Below, piece by piece: positions 1 through 11,189 of a DNA stretch of 64,000 nucleotides. The notes beneath the pieces were generated by a model. The model saw nothing but the letters and a program-made list of their open reading frames with translations, had not been told where the DNA came from and searched no databases. The stretch comes from Eudorina sp. 2006-703-Eu-15 (lineage: Eukaryota; Chlorophyta; Chlorophyceae; Chlamydomonadales; Volvocaceae). Location of the stretch: contig BDSI01000082.1 in NCBI GenBank assembly GCA_003117195.1, positions 248,001 through 312,000 of the forward strand, in the 5' to 3' direction. How positions within the stretch are numbered: the first letter of the stretch is position 1; each line of letters opens with the position of its first letter. The position numbers and the translations under genes are program-made.

Positions 1-2
1 CG

Positions 3-1352
3 CCGCCCCCACCCCCACCGCCGCCGCCGCCACCGGCGCCCGCCGTCTACGGCGGCGGTGACCCGCCCCCGCCGCCGTACTCCCCCGCGGGCAGCGACCC
101 CGCCGACGGGATCAACGACCTCTTCTATCCCGATCCTCCCGCCGGGCCGTACGGCAATACCACCACAGGGAATGGCGCGCCCGTCGGCACGGACGCGACG
201 ACCTCCGGCGCCGGCGGCGGCGGCGGCGGCGGTTCGGCCGTTGCGATGGACGACTCGCAGTCTTGGTCGGGCCAGCTGGTGCTCGTCAACATGCACGAGT
301 ACGGCGGTGTGCAGTTCGGGCTTCGGAGCGATGACGGCCAGTTGAAGGGGTTCGGGCGAGACGTGAAGCTGCCCGCCCGCGACGTGGCGAACAAGGCGGT
401 GCAAGTGGGCGCGCAAGTGGCCTTCGTAAGTGCCCGCCGCGGGTCCATGAGGGCATCGTGCGTCAGACAGGGTGTGGGCGGCTAACGGGTGTGGGCGCGG
501 GTTTGGCTGCGGCGGCGGGTTCGGGTGCGGGTGTTGAGTCTGCAGCCGCCACGTGTAGAGGCCGGGTATGGACCGGGTTGTGACCCCGAGGAGGGGGTGC
601 CAGGCGTTGGGCAGTCGGGGCCCGGACTGGTCTCTCGTAGAATCGGCGCTTGGGGATGTACGACGCCAGTTGTACGGCGTCCGACGGATTCCGTCGTGAA
701 CACACCACACACGCGCATGCACTCGCGGCAACCCCAGCCCCACCACCACCACCACCACCACCACCACCACCACGCCGAGGGTGCTAACAGGTAACGGTGA
801 GCAGGAGCAGTGGCGCTGTGGCGGCAGTCACACAGGGAAAAGCCACGGGCGCGCTGTCGTTGGACTCGCTGTTGTCGGAGTCGCTGTCGTTGTGGATCTG
901 GGGCCCGCTGCCCGTGCCCGGGGGTAGCTACGTTGCAATGACGGCCAGCTGGCCAGAAGCCCAGAACAGCCGCCGCCGCCGCAGCTGCATCGCAGCGGCG
1001 GCCCCAGGCCAGCCTGGCTTGGTGTGTGCCCTCAGTCCACCACGCCAGGGAGGGAGGGATGGAGGGTGGGAGGGAGGGAAGTAGGGGGCCTCAAACAACA
1101 GCACGGGCCCGTTCCAACCATCTCCGTTTCAGCGCCGGGGATCTGCAGGTCGCGGTCAGCTGCCGCTGCATTCCCTTGCCAAGGACTGTTCACAGCCTCC
1201 GCCGAACCACCAACCACCAACCACCAACCGTAGCCGTCCGGCGCGGGGCGCGCGCCATATCGAGAGGTCGCCCCAAACCCTCCTCCGGCCCTGGTGCCCG
1301 CCACGCCAGCCGGCGGCGTTGGTGCCCGACCGCAGCCAGTCGTGCAGTAGGC

Positions 1353-1383
<31 letters not shown>

Positions 1384-4300
1384 GTCCAGGGCGGGGTGCT
1401 CGTCGGCGTTTAGGCGGCCACACCTGACCTCAGGGGCCCCCGCCGGCGGGGCCGCGCGAGGGGCTGGCGGGGGCGCGGGGCGGGACGGGGGAGGTTGGGC
1501 GCTTCGGCCGGCCAGCCAGCCAGCTAGCCAGCCAGCCAGCCACACCAGCCATACCGGCACTGCATCGTGTAGCTGGAGAGCGACGCTGCCCGCGCGATGC
1601 ACCGCATGTCTTATCCGCGTCACGCGCCGAGTCGTGCTCCCCTCCCCCGGCTCGCCGCCTCCCCCGCAAATTCCCCTTCTCGCCGCCTCCCCTGCAAATT
1701 CCCCTTCCCCTGTAAATTCCCTCCCCACCCTCCCCTCCACTCCCCGCCCGCCCACCCCATCTCCCGCCCACAGAAATGTCAGATGGATTCGGCCACCGGC
1801 TTCTGCTCGACAGTCAATCGCGCGGACATGACGGTCGTGGCGCCCAACGTGGTGTCGCTACCCAGCTCGGGCATCGTGCAGAAACGGCTGGTCATGCTGC
1901 TGGACTACTCGGCCTGCAGCTACCCGCCCAGTCTGACGGAGAACGACGTCCGCACCATCTTCCTCGGTCCCAACCAGGACGGCACGGACGGCATCGCCGG
2001 CAAGTTCAGCCAGTGCTCGTACGGCAAGATGACGTTTGACGTACCGTCGTTCACGGTCATCAAGGTCGCGCCGCCGTGTACGAACCTCGTCTCGACGTGC
2101 AGTTGGTACGACATCGCCAACGGCGCCGACAACGCCGCCAAGGCGATCAACGCGAGCCGCATGCCGGGCTTCAACTTCTTCGCGTACACCCATTACACGT
2201 ATCTGCTGCCGCCGGGGATGGCCAGCGTTTGCTTCTGGAGTGGGCTGGCGTTGCTGCCGGGCACCCAGACGTGGCTGCAGACCAGCAGCTACGGCGTCAA
2301 CCGCTGGGCGACGGTGATGCAGGAGCTCCTGCACAACTACGGTGAGAGGGGATGGGTGCCCTTACTTTCTCCCTACTTCTTCACTTGATAAATTCTATGA
2401 ATGAGGATTGGGAATCGTCGGTGGGGCGTGGAGGTGGCGAGGCGGGCAAGGTGGCGAGTCGGCCGTGGCGGGGACGCTGTGCGGGCTGTGCGGGCGATTG
2501 GGTGAGAGGGGAGGAGGGGAGGGAGAAGATCAGCAGGGAGGGGAAGGACCGGGAAGGGGCGAGACTGCTAACCAACCTGCCTCTTTCAAGACCAACCGCC
2601 AACCAACTCGATCGCCTATCCGTACAGGCCTGTGGCACTCCTGGCAGAACGGCTGGGAGTACGAGGACTACTCAACAGCCATGGGCCGCGGGAACGCCTG
2701 CCCCAACGCCGCTGAGATCAGCCGCCTGGGCTGGGCCACTCCCGCCGCCAACGGCAACGGCGTCAACGGCGCCGCGCTGACGCCGGGCCGTACGACGAGC
2801 TTCGTCCTGCCGGCGACCTACCTGACGGGCGACGGCGTGTACGTCCGCGTACTGCCGGACTGGGTGCCGGGGTACGGCGTTACGGGAAAGAATTTGTACA
2901 TTGGCGTGCGGGTGCCCAAAGGGGCTGATGTCGGCATCAACGCAAACTACGCCAACCGGGTCAACATCCACGAAGTCAATGCGACGATGGTGAGTTTGGT
3001 GGCGGTTTAGTAGTGCTGCCGTACACCCTGTTGTACGTGGGTCGTACTATGTTGCCGTACTTGTGCGAGTCCATATTTCTGGCTGGCCGCGAAAGCGTTC
3101 GCCCCCGGATATGACATAATTTGGCATCATTCCAATCAGGATGACGCCCTTACATGATGCCGTATGCCGTATGCCGGAAATAACACTGGTCCACTGTACG
3201 GCACATCCTCGCAGGACAATATCGCGCCCGCCTATCCGTACACCTGGACGGACCGGAAGGTGCAGTTCATCGGCGCCACCCGGAACGGCACGTCGATCAC
3301 ACTTGCCGGCTACAACTTGGTCGTGTACGGCGGCACGTGGGTACGGCCGGATACGATGCGAGTACACCTCTGCCGTTACGTCACTGCGCCGACGGAGTGT
3401 CCGACGTGGGCGGTTGCGGAAGGCAGCGCCCCCACCGTTCCGCCGCTCAGCCCGCCGCCGCGGCCCAACCCCCCCACTCCGTCGCCGAAGTCACCGCCGC
3501 CGCAGACCCCACCGCCGCCGCCGCCGCCGCCACCGCCACCGCCACCGCCGCCAACCCCCCCGAACGCGCCCGACGTGCCATCGTCGCCGCCGTTACCGCC
3601 GCCGCCTTATCCACCGCCGCCCTCGCCGCCGCCCTCGCCGCCGCCACCTTCACCGCCGCCCTCGCCCCCGCCTCCGTCACCTCCGTCACCGTCGCCACCC
3701 TCACCCTCGCCTCCGTCACCGTCGCCACCCTCACCCTCGCCTCCGTCGCCGCCGCCACCCTCACCACCGCCTGCTCCTCCGCCTCCCCCTGCCCCATCAC
3801 CGCCGCCCAGTCCGCGGCCCCCAAGCCCGCCGCCGAGCCCACTGCCTCCCAGCCCCCCTCCCAGTCCTCGGCCCCCAAGCCCACTGCCTCCCAGCCCGCC
3901 GCCGAGCCCACTGCCACCGAGCCCTAAGCCCCCCAGCCCACCACCGCCCAGCCCCAAGCCACCCCAACCTCTTCCTCCCAGTCCGCTGCCTCCAAACCCT
4001 CCTCCCCCAAGCCCATTCCCGCCACGGCCGCCCCCGCCGAATCCACCACCCCCCAGCCCGCCGCCGCCTGCGCCTCCGCCGCCCAACCCGCCGCCGCCCA
4101 GTCCGCCGCCGCCCAGCCCGCCGCCGCCGACCCCGCCGCCGCCAAGCCCGGATCCGCCCAGCCCGCCACCGAGCCCGCCACCACCCAGCCCACCACCACC
4201 AAGCCCGCAGCCGAGCCCACCGCCGCCCAGCCCGCCGCCTCCCAGCCCACCGCCGCCCGGCCTGCCACCTCCCAGCCCACCGCCGCCGATCCCGCCACCG

Positions 4301-4930
4301 CCAAGCCCACCACCGCCCATTCCGCCCCCGCCCCCGCTTGCTCCAGATTCCCCATCGGCCAATCCTCCTCCGCCAATCCCAGCCGTCCCAACCTCCGTCA
4401 CCAATATCGATCCACCGTTGCCTCCATTGTCACCGCCATTGTCACCACCGACCGCCCCCGGACGGCGCACGCCGAAGGCACCCTCGCCCCCGAGACCCTC
4501 GCCGAAGCCCCCTAGCCCGCCGCCGCCGCCGCCGCGGCCACCTCCGCCCAGCCCGCCGCCGCCGAAGCCGCCGCCGCCGTCGCCACCGCCGCCGAACCCG
4601 CCGCCGCCTACTCCGCCGCCGCCCAGCCCCAAGCCGCCGCCGCCCAGCCCTCGTCCTCCGAAGCCGAACCCGCCGAGCCCGCGCCCACCCCGGCCGCCGC
4701 CGCCGTCGCCGCCACCTCCGTCACCTCCTCCACCGCTGCCGCCGCCGCCCAGCCCGCCGCCGCCGATGCCGCCGCCGCCACGTCCGCCGCCGCCTGTCCG
4801 CAGCCCCCGGCGGCCCCCGCGGCCGCCTCGGTACAAATCCGGCGTGTCTGGCGGCGTTGTCGGGGACTACGGCGACTACGATTACACAGGGCCCGTGCGA
4901 CGTCGGCGGGCTCAAAGTCTGCACGCCTAG
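3..4930 (+). CDS. Gametolysin/VMP-like zinc metalloprotease (peptidase M11) with C-terminal proline-rich domain, 5' incomplete
   Basis: Exons <3-425, 1774-2341, 2628-2989 and 3215-4930; all junctions are GT-AG and in phase, giving about 1022 residues in the window. The first exon starts inside a polyproline run, so signal peptide and start lie upstream. It continues with a propeptide-like stretch (GQLVLVNMHEYGGVQFGL). Exons 2-3 form the catalytic domain with the zinc site QELLHNYG|LWH (pattern QExxHxxGxxH, split by intron 2) and a Met-turn-like STAMGRG downstream. In this family gametolysin degrades the hydroxyproline-rich wall; the Q-for-H change is known from Volvox VMPs. Exon 4 adds a short globular part ending PTECPTW, then about 465 residues of PPSPPPP type, and a basic/tyrosine tail (GDYGDYDY, then RRRR). 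Presumably secreted into the extracellular matrix; the proline-rich part would be hydroxylated and glycosylated. The first intron (426-1773) is long and could hide a small exon. Confidence 0.92.
426..1773 (+). other. Long repeat-rich intron of the metalloprotease gene
   Basis: Donor GTAAGT at 426, acceptor CCCACAG ending 1773, both codon phase 0. It holds a CAC tract (about 738-775), a CAG tract (about 1346-1383) and a CCAG tetranucleotide tract (about 1506-1547), then a C-rich run before the acceptor. No convincing extra exon was seen. Confidence 0.7.
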
Positions 4931-5739
4931 GCTCCGAAACCCGCCACGGCTCACTCGGGTGTGTCGCAAAGCGTGTCACAGCGGGGGACCCACGGACACA
5001 GTTCGGACATGTTGCCCTCCCTGGTGTCTCACTGACGTACACCCTAGAGGGCCCTACACCGGTCAATCCTCCACGGGGCCCTATGGACACATCATAGGGC
5101 CTCTTCTGAAGACTCTGAAGATGGGGACCAGCAACCACCACAAGTACGCGGCGCCGCAGGTCGTCGCGCGGGCCGAGCAGCGCCAGACAGACGAGGGGGC
5201 ATTGCTGGAGCTCCGCCCGGGCTTCGGGAAGTAGCACCGAGCCACAGCAGTGGCAGCAGATTAGCAGCGGGATAAGTAGCGGCAGCTGCACCAGCAGGGG
5301 CAGCTGCACCCACAGCGGCTGCCGCTGCACCTTCAGCGGTAGATGCACCAACGGCCGCAGATGCGCCAGGGCGGAGGCGGCGGATGATGTCCGCACGGGG
5401 GGGGGGAGGAGGAGAGGGCTGCTGGTGCAGGCAGGTTGTTGGGCCCCCGCAACGCAGTTTGGGGTGGCTGGCTGATGAAAGCAGGATGGGCGGGGAGGCT
5501 GCTGGCTGTGTTGGCTTTGACTCGCGGACTCTATTGATGCATGGATGCATGGGACGGCGAGGGGGAGAAGCGCATCGTTCCGCGGCCCCATCCCGCGGGG
5601 CACCGCGAGGCGCGGCGAGTCGGGCGAGGGAGGGAGGGCCTCCCCCGAGGGCCTCTCCGTCATTCTGCGCATTCCTGATCTTCTTGCTTAGCGGAAATCT
5701 TTCTGAAAACGATAACTCGTCGCATTGATTTCAAAACAG

Positions 5740-5825
5740 CAGTGTGTGTGTGTGTGTGTGTGTGCGTAGGGGTGTGTGTGTGTGTGCGTGTTGTGTGGGC
5801 GGTCGGTGGTGTGTGGTGTGTGTGC
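5740..5825. repeat. TG-rich microsatellite
   Basis: Two TG runs separated by a short interruption, followed by more TG-rich sequence. Reading frames through it give meaningless Cys-Val or Thr-His repeats. Confidence 0.85.
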
Positions 5826-8535
5826 GATAGATGACGAGTGCCGTTCGGGTGGTGAGGTCACCACGGCGAGGCGAGGCGACACCTCGGTTCTGCTGCGCCT
5901 GATGGGTCGTCCAGCTCCACACACATGCAGCTCCACACGCACGCACGCACGTCTTATCTTAACCTGACTGTATATAGGTTTGCCCCATCATCCCCCGCCG
6001 GCTGGACCTGCTGCCGAGAGGAGAGCAGGATGTGTCTGGTGGAATGTGTGCTGTCCAGCGGTTGTACGATGTGTCGTACTGTACGGTGCCGTACCGTAAG
6101 ATGGATGGGTGCATCGGGCGCCTTTTGATTCTCTGTGTGTGCGTTACGTACGTAGCTTGATAAACGGAAAGGTGGATGGCGGGACATTTATCCCTCTTGT
6201 CGACTAAGATTTAAGATCGTGTCCGATAATGCGCGCGTGGAATACCTCCATTGCTGTGCATGCGGGGGAGAGCCCACTCGGTGAGAGGCAGGAGTACGGG
6301 TGCGGTACGGCATCGCAGGTAGAAGTACGGCATGAGGCGGGCCGGCTTATGATTCACGCAGCCGGATGAGCCAAGCGAGGGCTGTACTACAAGGGGCTTT
6401 AGCGCATGGGTGTAGCGCAGCCGATCCCCAGAGTGATACTGCATATTTGGTTTCGGGGCGCAGATCACCGGATCTCCGCGGGATCTCCTCGCGATCTCGT
6501 TGCGAACATCTCACGCGGGTTCCCTGCCCCTGGGCCATCCACTACCGAGCGCCACCCCACCCCGCCCCGCGCCACCCCACCTCGCTGAAGGTGCGGGCGG
6601 TGGGTAAGGCGGCGGGGGACGCCGAGCAGACGAATGGGTTCACGGCAATTTGTCGATTAATGACCGTCGTACTTTGTGATGTGTAGTGCACACATTATTA
6701 GCGATCTGAGATTCCTCACATAGGTACTCGGCCCTCGCGGAAGCGGCGAGGACCTCGGCACCTCAAATTACAAACCTCCCCTTTGTTAGAGCGAGAACCT
6801 CCGCACCATCCCGCAGCGCTCAACAGACACTACTGAGGTGCGCTGAATTGCGCCGCGCGAGTCGCTCGCCCGGCGCAGCGGGCAATATCGGTCCGGCCAG
6901 ACTTACTTCCGAGGAAGGGGCAGGCGGGAAGGGATGCGGAGGGGGGGCTAGCTTGCTCCAGGGGCGGGGAGACCGTCGGACGAGGTGTCTAGGGGCGGGG
7001 CTGCCTCGGGCTGGGGTTGGAGGAGGATGTCCAACAGTGGTCGACGGAGGGCAGGATGCGGATGTCCACATCGCAGCGTATGACTCATTTATAGCACGCA
7101 TGCGTCTTGCTGAGCCCTCATTCATCAGATGAGGGGAAGGCTGGCGATACTGCCGGCCCGGCGATGCACATTTTGACAGGGGCGCGAAGGGAAGGGCGTC
7201 TGGCGGCGGCGGCGGCTTCCGGGGCCGCCGCCGCCGCCGCGGCCACAACTGTGTAATGGAAGCTAAGGCTCGACCTTTCTGCGTCCCACCGCCTCGCTTG
7301 CTCCGGAAGCTCGCTCTATTCAGATACGGTAGTCCAGCCGTATTCATTCTTCAGCGACGGTTAGTTCGGGTCGGGTGCGCAGTCGTGAGGCGCCTACGAG
7401 CTACCGTATCTGGGCCCGCTGGATCGCCGAGTCGGTGCTCAGGGTCCACCTTTAACGGTTACAGTGCGTACAAGCCGGCCGCCCGGCTTGCCCCGCCCAC
7501 GCACTCCAGCTCTGTAGCTACATACCTGCATTCCGCCCAGCGTCCCAGCCAAGTCCAGATCTGTTGCTTTTGCGAAAAGAATGTTCGGTGACATTCTCGA
7601 AGCCTCACGCACCATCCGCTGCGAGTGGAAACAATCATGTTCGCACCCCCGAAGGCGCAACGAGCCGGCCAGCACCCCAGGCGCAGCGAAGACCTGTCGA
7701 AGAGCCAGGCCCCCGTCGCCATCATCAGGGAGCCAACCGTTTGAGGGAGCCGGCCGAAGCCGTAGGAAGAGGACCAAGGGGAGAAGACCATGTTAGTCAC
7801 ACACCAACGCCGGTCGGGCGGGTAATAACGAGCGCCCCAAGCACCGGACTACCACCTTTCCTCGGCAGAGGCCAACCCCATGCCCCGGCGGTGGCCCGCA
7901 GTCTCAACTGGTTCGGGGGCTCGAGGGTCGCCCACAGGTGTCGGCCCAGGGGGCCCAGCCGCCTTCCTAGTGGTCAGTCTGCCCCGATACTCTATAGTTT
8001 GTTTGGTTGGAAGGACAGCCTGTCCGGCCTCCTCCATCGTGCCCAAGGTGCGGCTTGTGTTTCGACTTCCAGTAGTTGTTATTTGACAGACAGCACGCAG
8101 GCCTTACCGCAACCGACTGAGGGTGCACCTTGAATGCGCAGCGCATGCAGCCTCATCATTTTGCGTTAAAATACGGCAATCTTATTGTATAGTTGCACCG
8201 CAGCCGTACGGCGGCATGCCATGTCGATGTGTTATTTTTTGCGTGGCTGTGGCTGCTGCGCTGTTCCGTTGTTCCTGCCGTTTGACACCACTACTCCGAC
8301 ATGATGGGGGCGACGGTGGCCCCTTGTGGATGCGGGACATACCCCGGCGCCGGGGCGGTGCGGCCAACGCCCAGGCAACGCCATTTTTGGGGCTGTGAGG
8401 TGGCCCAAGCGGTTGTCGCGCAGATCGAAGCACGGATAGGGGTGAGCCTTCAAAGGCAGCAGCGTGCTCGCCACGCCCCCCGTGGGTGTGCAACAGTGCG
8501 TCTGGGACGTCGTCGTCTTGGCGGCAACCAGTGCC

Positions 8536-8790
8536 ATGGAAACGGGCCGGCGCGCCCTGATGGCCACCAGGTCCAGGAACGCGGACGGGACCCCTAGGTC
8601 ATCAGCGGATGCTGAACGGCTAGCCGCCCGTCGGGCAGTGGCGGACTTTTGGTTCCGGCTCTACGACTTCGCTGAGCTGGGAGTCCCAGTGAAAGGGTGG
8701 TCAGCTGTGGGGGCTACACACCCCATCTTGAAGGTGCAAGACGGTCGTCTGGTGTGCCGTGGCCCTGTTCCGTCAGGCCACGTTACTTAA
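8536..8790 (+). CDS. Small repeat-encoded protein, FAELG family copy 1
   Basis: An 84-codon frame starting at ATG 8536 and ending at the TAA before 8791. It aligns over its length with a second copy at 47486-47743 on the other strand: both have an FW-x-R core, FAELG, a W followed by a VG, HPIL, V-x-(D/E)GR and end soon after. Two dispersed copies next to other repeat sequence suggest an ORF or ORF fragment carried by a mobile element. I do not recognise the family and cannot assign a function. The frame is also open upstream to 8464 without an ATG. Confidence 0.4.
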   Translation: METGRRALMATRSRNADGTPRSSADAERLAARRAVADFWFRLYDFAELGVPVKGWSAVGATHPILKVQDGRLVCRGPVPSGHVT

Positions 8791-9096
8791 CCGAAGCCCT
8801 GTGGGCGTTCAGTAGTAGTGGGCCGCGGGTGGACGGGGCACTGACGCCCGATGGAGCTGTCGCTAGGTGAGGGCGGTTTTTTCGGCCCGGTGGGACCGTA
8901 CGGGCAGGCCCCTGATGGTCGGTGGCTGTGGCTCGCGAGCCCCCGTGGCTCTCCAAGACTACAGGCCACCGCCGGAGAAGTGACCCCGCCTTGGGGTGGT
9001 GGTTCGCTAATCGGGGCGCCCTGGTGGCTAACTCCCCCTGAGCGGGCTTTATCCCTTGCCATGGTTGGTTCTCAGGAACGGGGTGGTTCCCTGGAA

Positions 9097-9257
9097 GTGT
9101 GGGCCCGGGGAGTGTTTCGATGCACTTGTGGAGCCTGTCCGGAGCGCCATGGTGGCGCCACTTCGTTTAGGCAGTGTATGGCGAGGAAGCCTCGGCTGTC
9201 GCCATTGGCTGTCACCGATGACCTGCGGGGTCCGCTGTAACATCCTTAATAATAACC
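9097..9257. mobile_element. Dispersed repeat copy A, right end of a GTTACAGCGGACC-type element
   Basis: This stretch is closely similar to 14793-14949 in the same orientation, with scattered substitutions and small indels. It includes the sequence GGGGTCCGCTGTAAC and a further 13 bases past it. The left end seen in the 14.7 kb copy is not found here; instead sequence with the FAELG frame lies upstream, so this may be the remnant of a longer relative. Confidence 0.65.
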
Positions 9258-11189
9258 ACTACAGCTGGGTACCCTGGGGCGTGTGCGGACGTCGGATTAT
9301 GTGCAACTGATTGACTAGACTGTTACAGCGGCGGGCACTGCGTGTGAAGGGGTCGTCGGTGCCCCCCATCCAGCAAAGAAACCCTGCTGGTGCCTTTATT
9401 TCATCGTATGTGCAGCACGCAAGGGGGCGGCCGAGAGATAGTGCCGAAGCCACCACTTCATCGACCAAGCCTTACTTGGCTTACAGGCGAACAACGAAGA
9501 ATACCATGTACGGCCACCTTCTCAGGAGCATCTGCTGCTGCTGCCCGCCTCGCCTCTCGGCGAAAGCGAGTCATCAGCCATAGCACGGTTATTTGACGCG
9601 CGCCGTTGGGCTTGAAACAAAACGAAAGGACTCGCTTGCTTTGGGCCCATCCACACGACGTTGGGACTTAGCCAGGACCCACTGCGGATGGACGGCAGCT
9701 TCGGAACTCCCCAGGCACCGTCCTGCTGTCGCTGCATCTACCGTCAGGCGCCGGCGCGGAGCGGATGGCCCCCAAACAAGGGTCCGTCGGCGGCTAGTCA
9801 CGCTGGGCCGGGCCTCAGACGCCACGCCATGGGGACATGCCCCTAAACCCCTATCCAACACGGACTTCCATGTGTCCGATATGTGTCCGATATACGTGTG
9901 CGTGGCAGATGCCGGAGCCACGGGCAGACTCACCCCGGCCTCCGCCGCTCCTGCTCCTCGCACACACCAACACACACATACACATACACCCCGACATGGA
10001 AGTAATAAGCTCTGAACAGCGCCGCCCCCGCCCGCCGCCCCGCATGCATGCCCGACGACATGCGGCGATCCTCCGCACGTACGGAATGCATTATATGTAT
10101 GTTGGAAAATACGACGACTACGACAACAACGACAACACCGCAGACGATGACCGCGCATGCCCGGCGGCCCCGCCGGCCGGCCCAGCGAGCCTGCCTGACT
10201 CCCCCAGACATGCGGCTGTCTGCCTGCCTACCTGCCCGCCTGCCTGCCACTACTTGGGAAAGAATGCGGGGACGACTAAACATTCTGCTCGCACGTACAT
10301 CCGAGCAAGCAAGTGTGCAACACCAACCCACGATTCCGTGGGTTTTTTTTATCTAAACCCACGACGAGACTCCGTCAGAACATGGATCTCCGAAATCAAT
10401 GACCGGCGCAGTGCACGGTGTGCACGTTGCCGTACTCCCTTACGTTGGCACCGCTGCCGTACTCCGTACTCCTTAACACCACACCGGTGCATCGCAAGAC
10501 GTCCCTAAGAGACCGTTCAAGCCGTACTACCAATTGCAGGAATCGCCGAATCAATGGAATAGAGTGAGCTTATATCCTGGCTGCGGTGTTCCGTACGCAC
10601 ACGTGCATGGCGTGCCCCACACACCTACCGGGCCCTACCTGCCCCTTCTCGGCGTCCGCACCCGCCAGCGAATAAGCAGCTGATGCCACGCGCCCTACTT
10701 CCTACCCACACACCGCCCAACTGACGCACGCACGCCACGACCTACAAGCTACAACCGCCTTACATCGGTGACCCTGATGATTGGGCGAAAAGATGCGCCT
10801 AAACCGCAAAATTGACCAAATCCATGATTAATCAATACACATGCATGGCCCCTTGCTTCCGCCCCTTCCAACTCTTGCTGGCTAGGCCCTGGCCCGTTCG
10901 CTCGTTCCCGGTCTGACTTGGCTCTCCGGACTCGAACCGGGTGGGGCATAGGGGCATGAATGAAGGCATCCGTACATCCGTACATCTATCCGTACGCAGC
11001 CAGGAGCGCGCCGACAGGCGCCCACGGGCCTCGCCGAAGAGGAGGGAAGCTACGACCCCAGTTACTTTCCCCCGAAACACAATCGCGACCCGGCCGGCCA
11101 GTGAAGCGGCATGTCGCCTTTTGACACTTTCTCATGTCGCCCCCTGCCTGCCATGTCATAGAACGAGGACGGTCGTCGGTTGGGTGCCC

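Larger units (their letters stand above)
4931..11189. other. Non-genic stretch between metalloprotease and proline-rich gene
   Basis: No multi-exon gene could be supported here. The first few hundred bases are 3' UTR of the metalloprotease; no clear TGTAA polyadenylation signal (usual in volvocines) was seen close by. A TG-rich microsatellite lies at about 5740-5825. From about 8.4 to 9.3 kb there is transposon-like sequence, listed separately. On the minus strand a TGTAA at about 10760 could serve the proline-rich gene that ends at 11190. The rest is moderately GC-rich with scattered CCGTAC/GTACGG hexamers. Confidence 0.5.

Noticed and set aside
3141..5234. A 697-codon Arg/His-rich frame over the metalloprotease rod
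   Set aside because: Shadow of the polyproline frame; no domain, and the proline frame continues the protease.
10910..10995. tRNA-like T-arm (GGTTCGAGTCC) on the minus strand
   Set aside because: The acceptor and D arms cannot be paired well and no anticodon arm is visible at the right distance; chance match.
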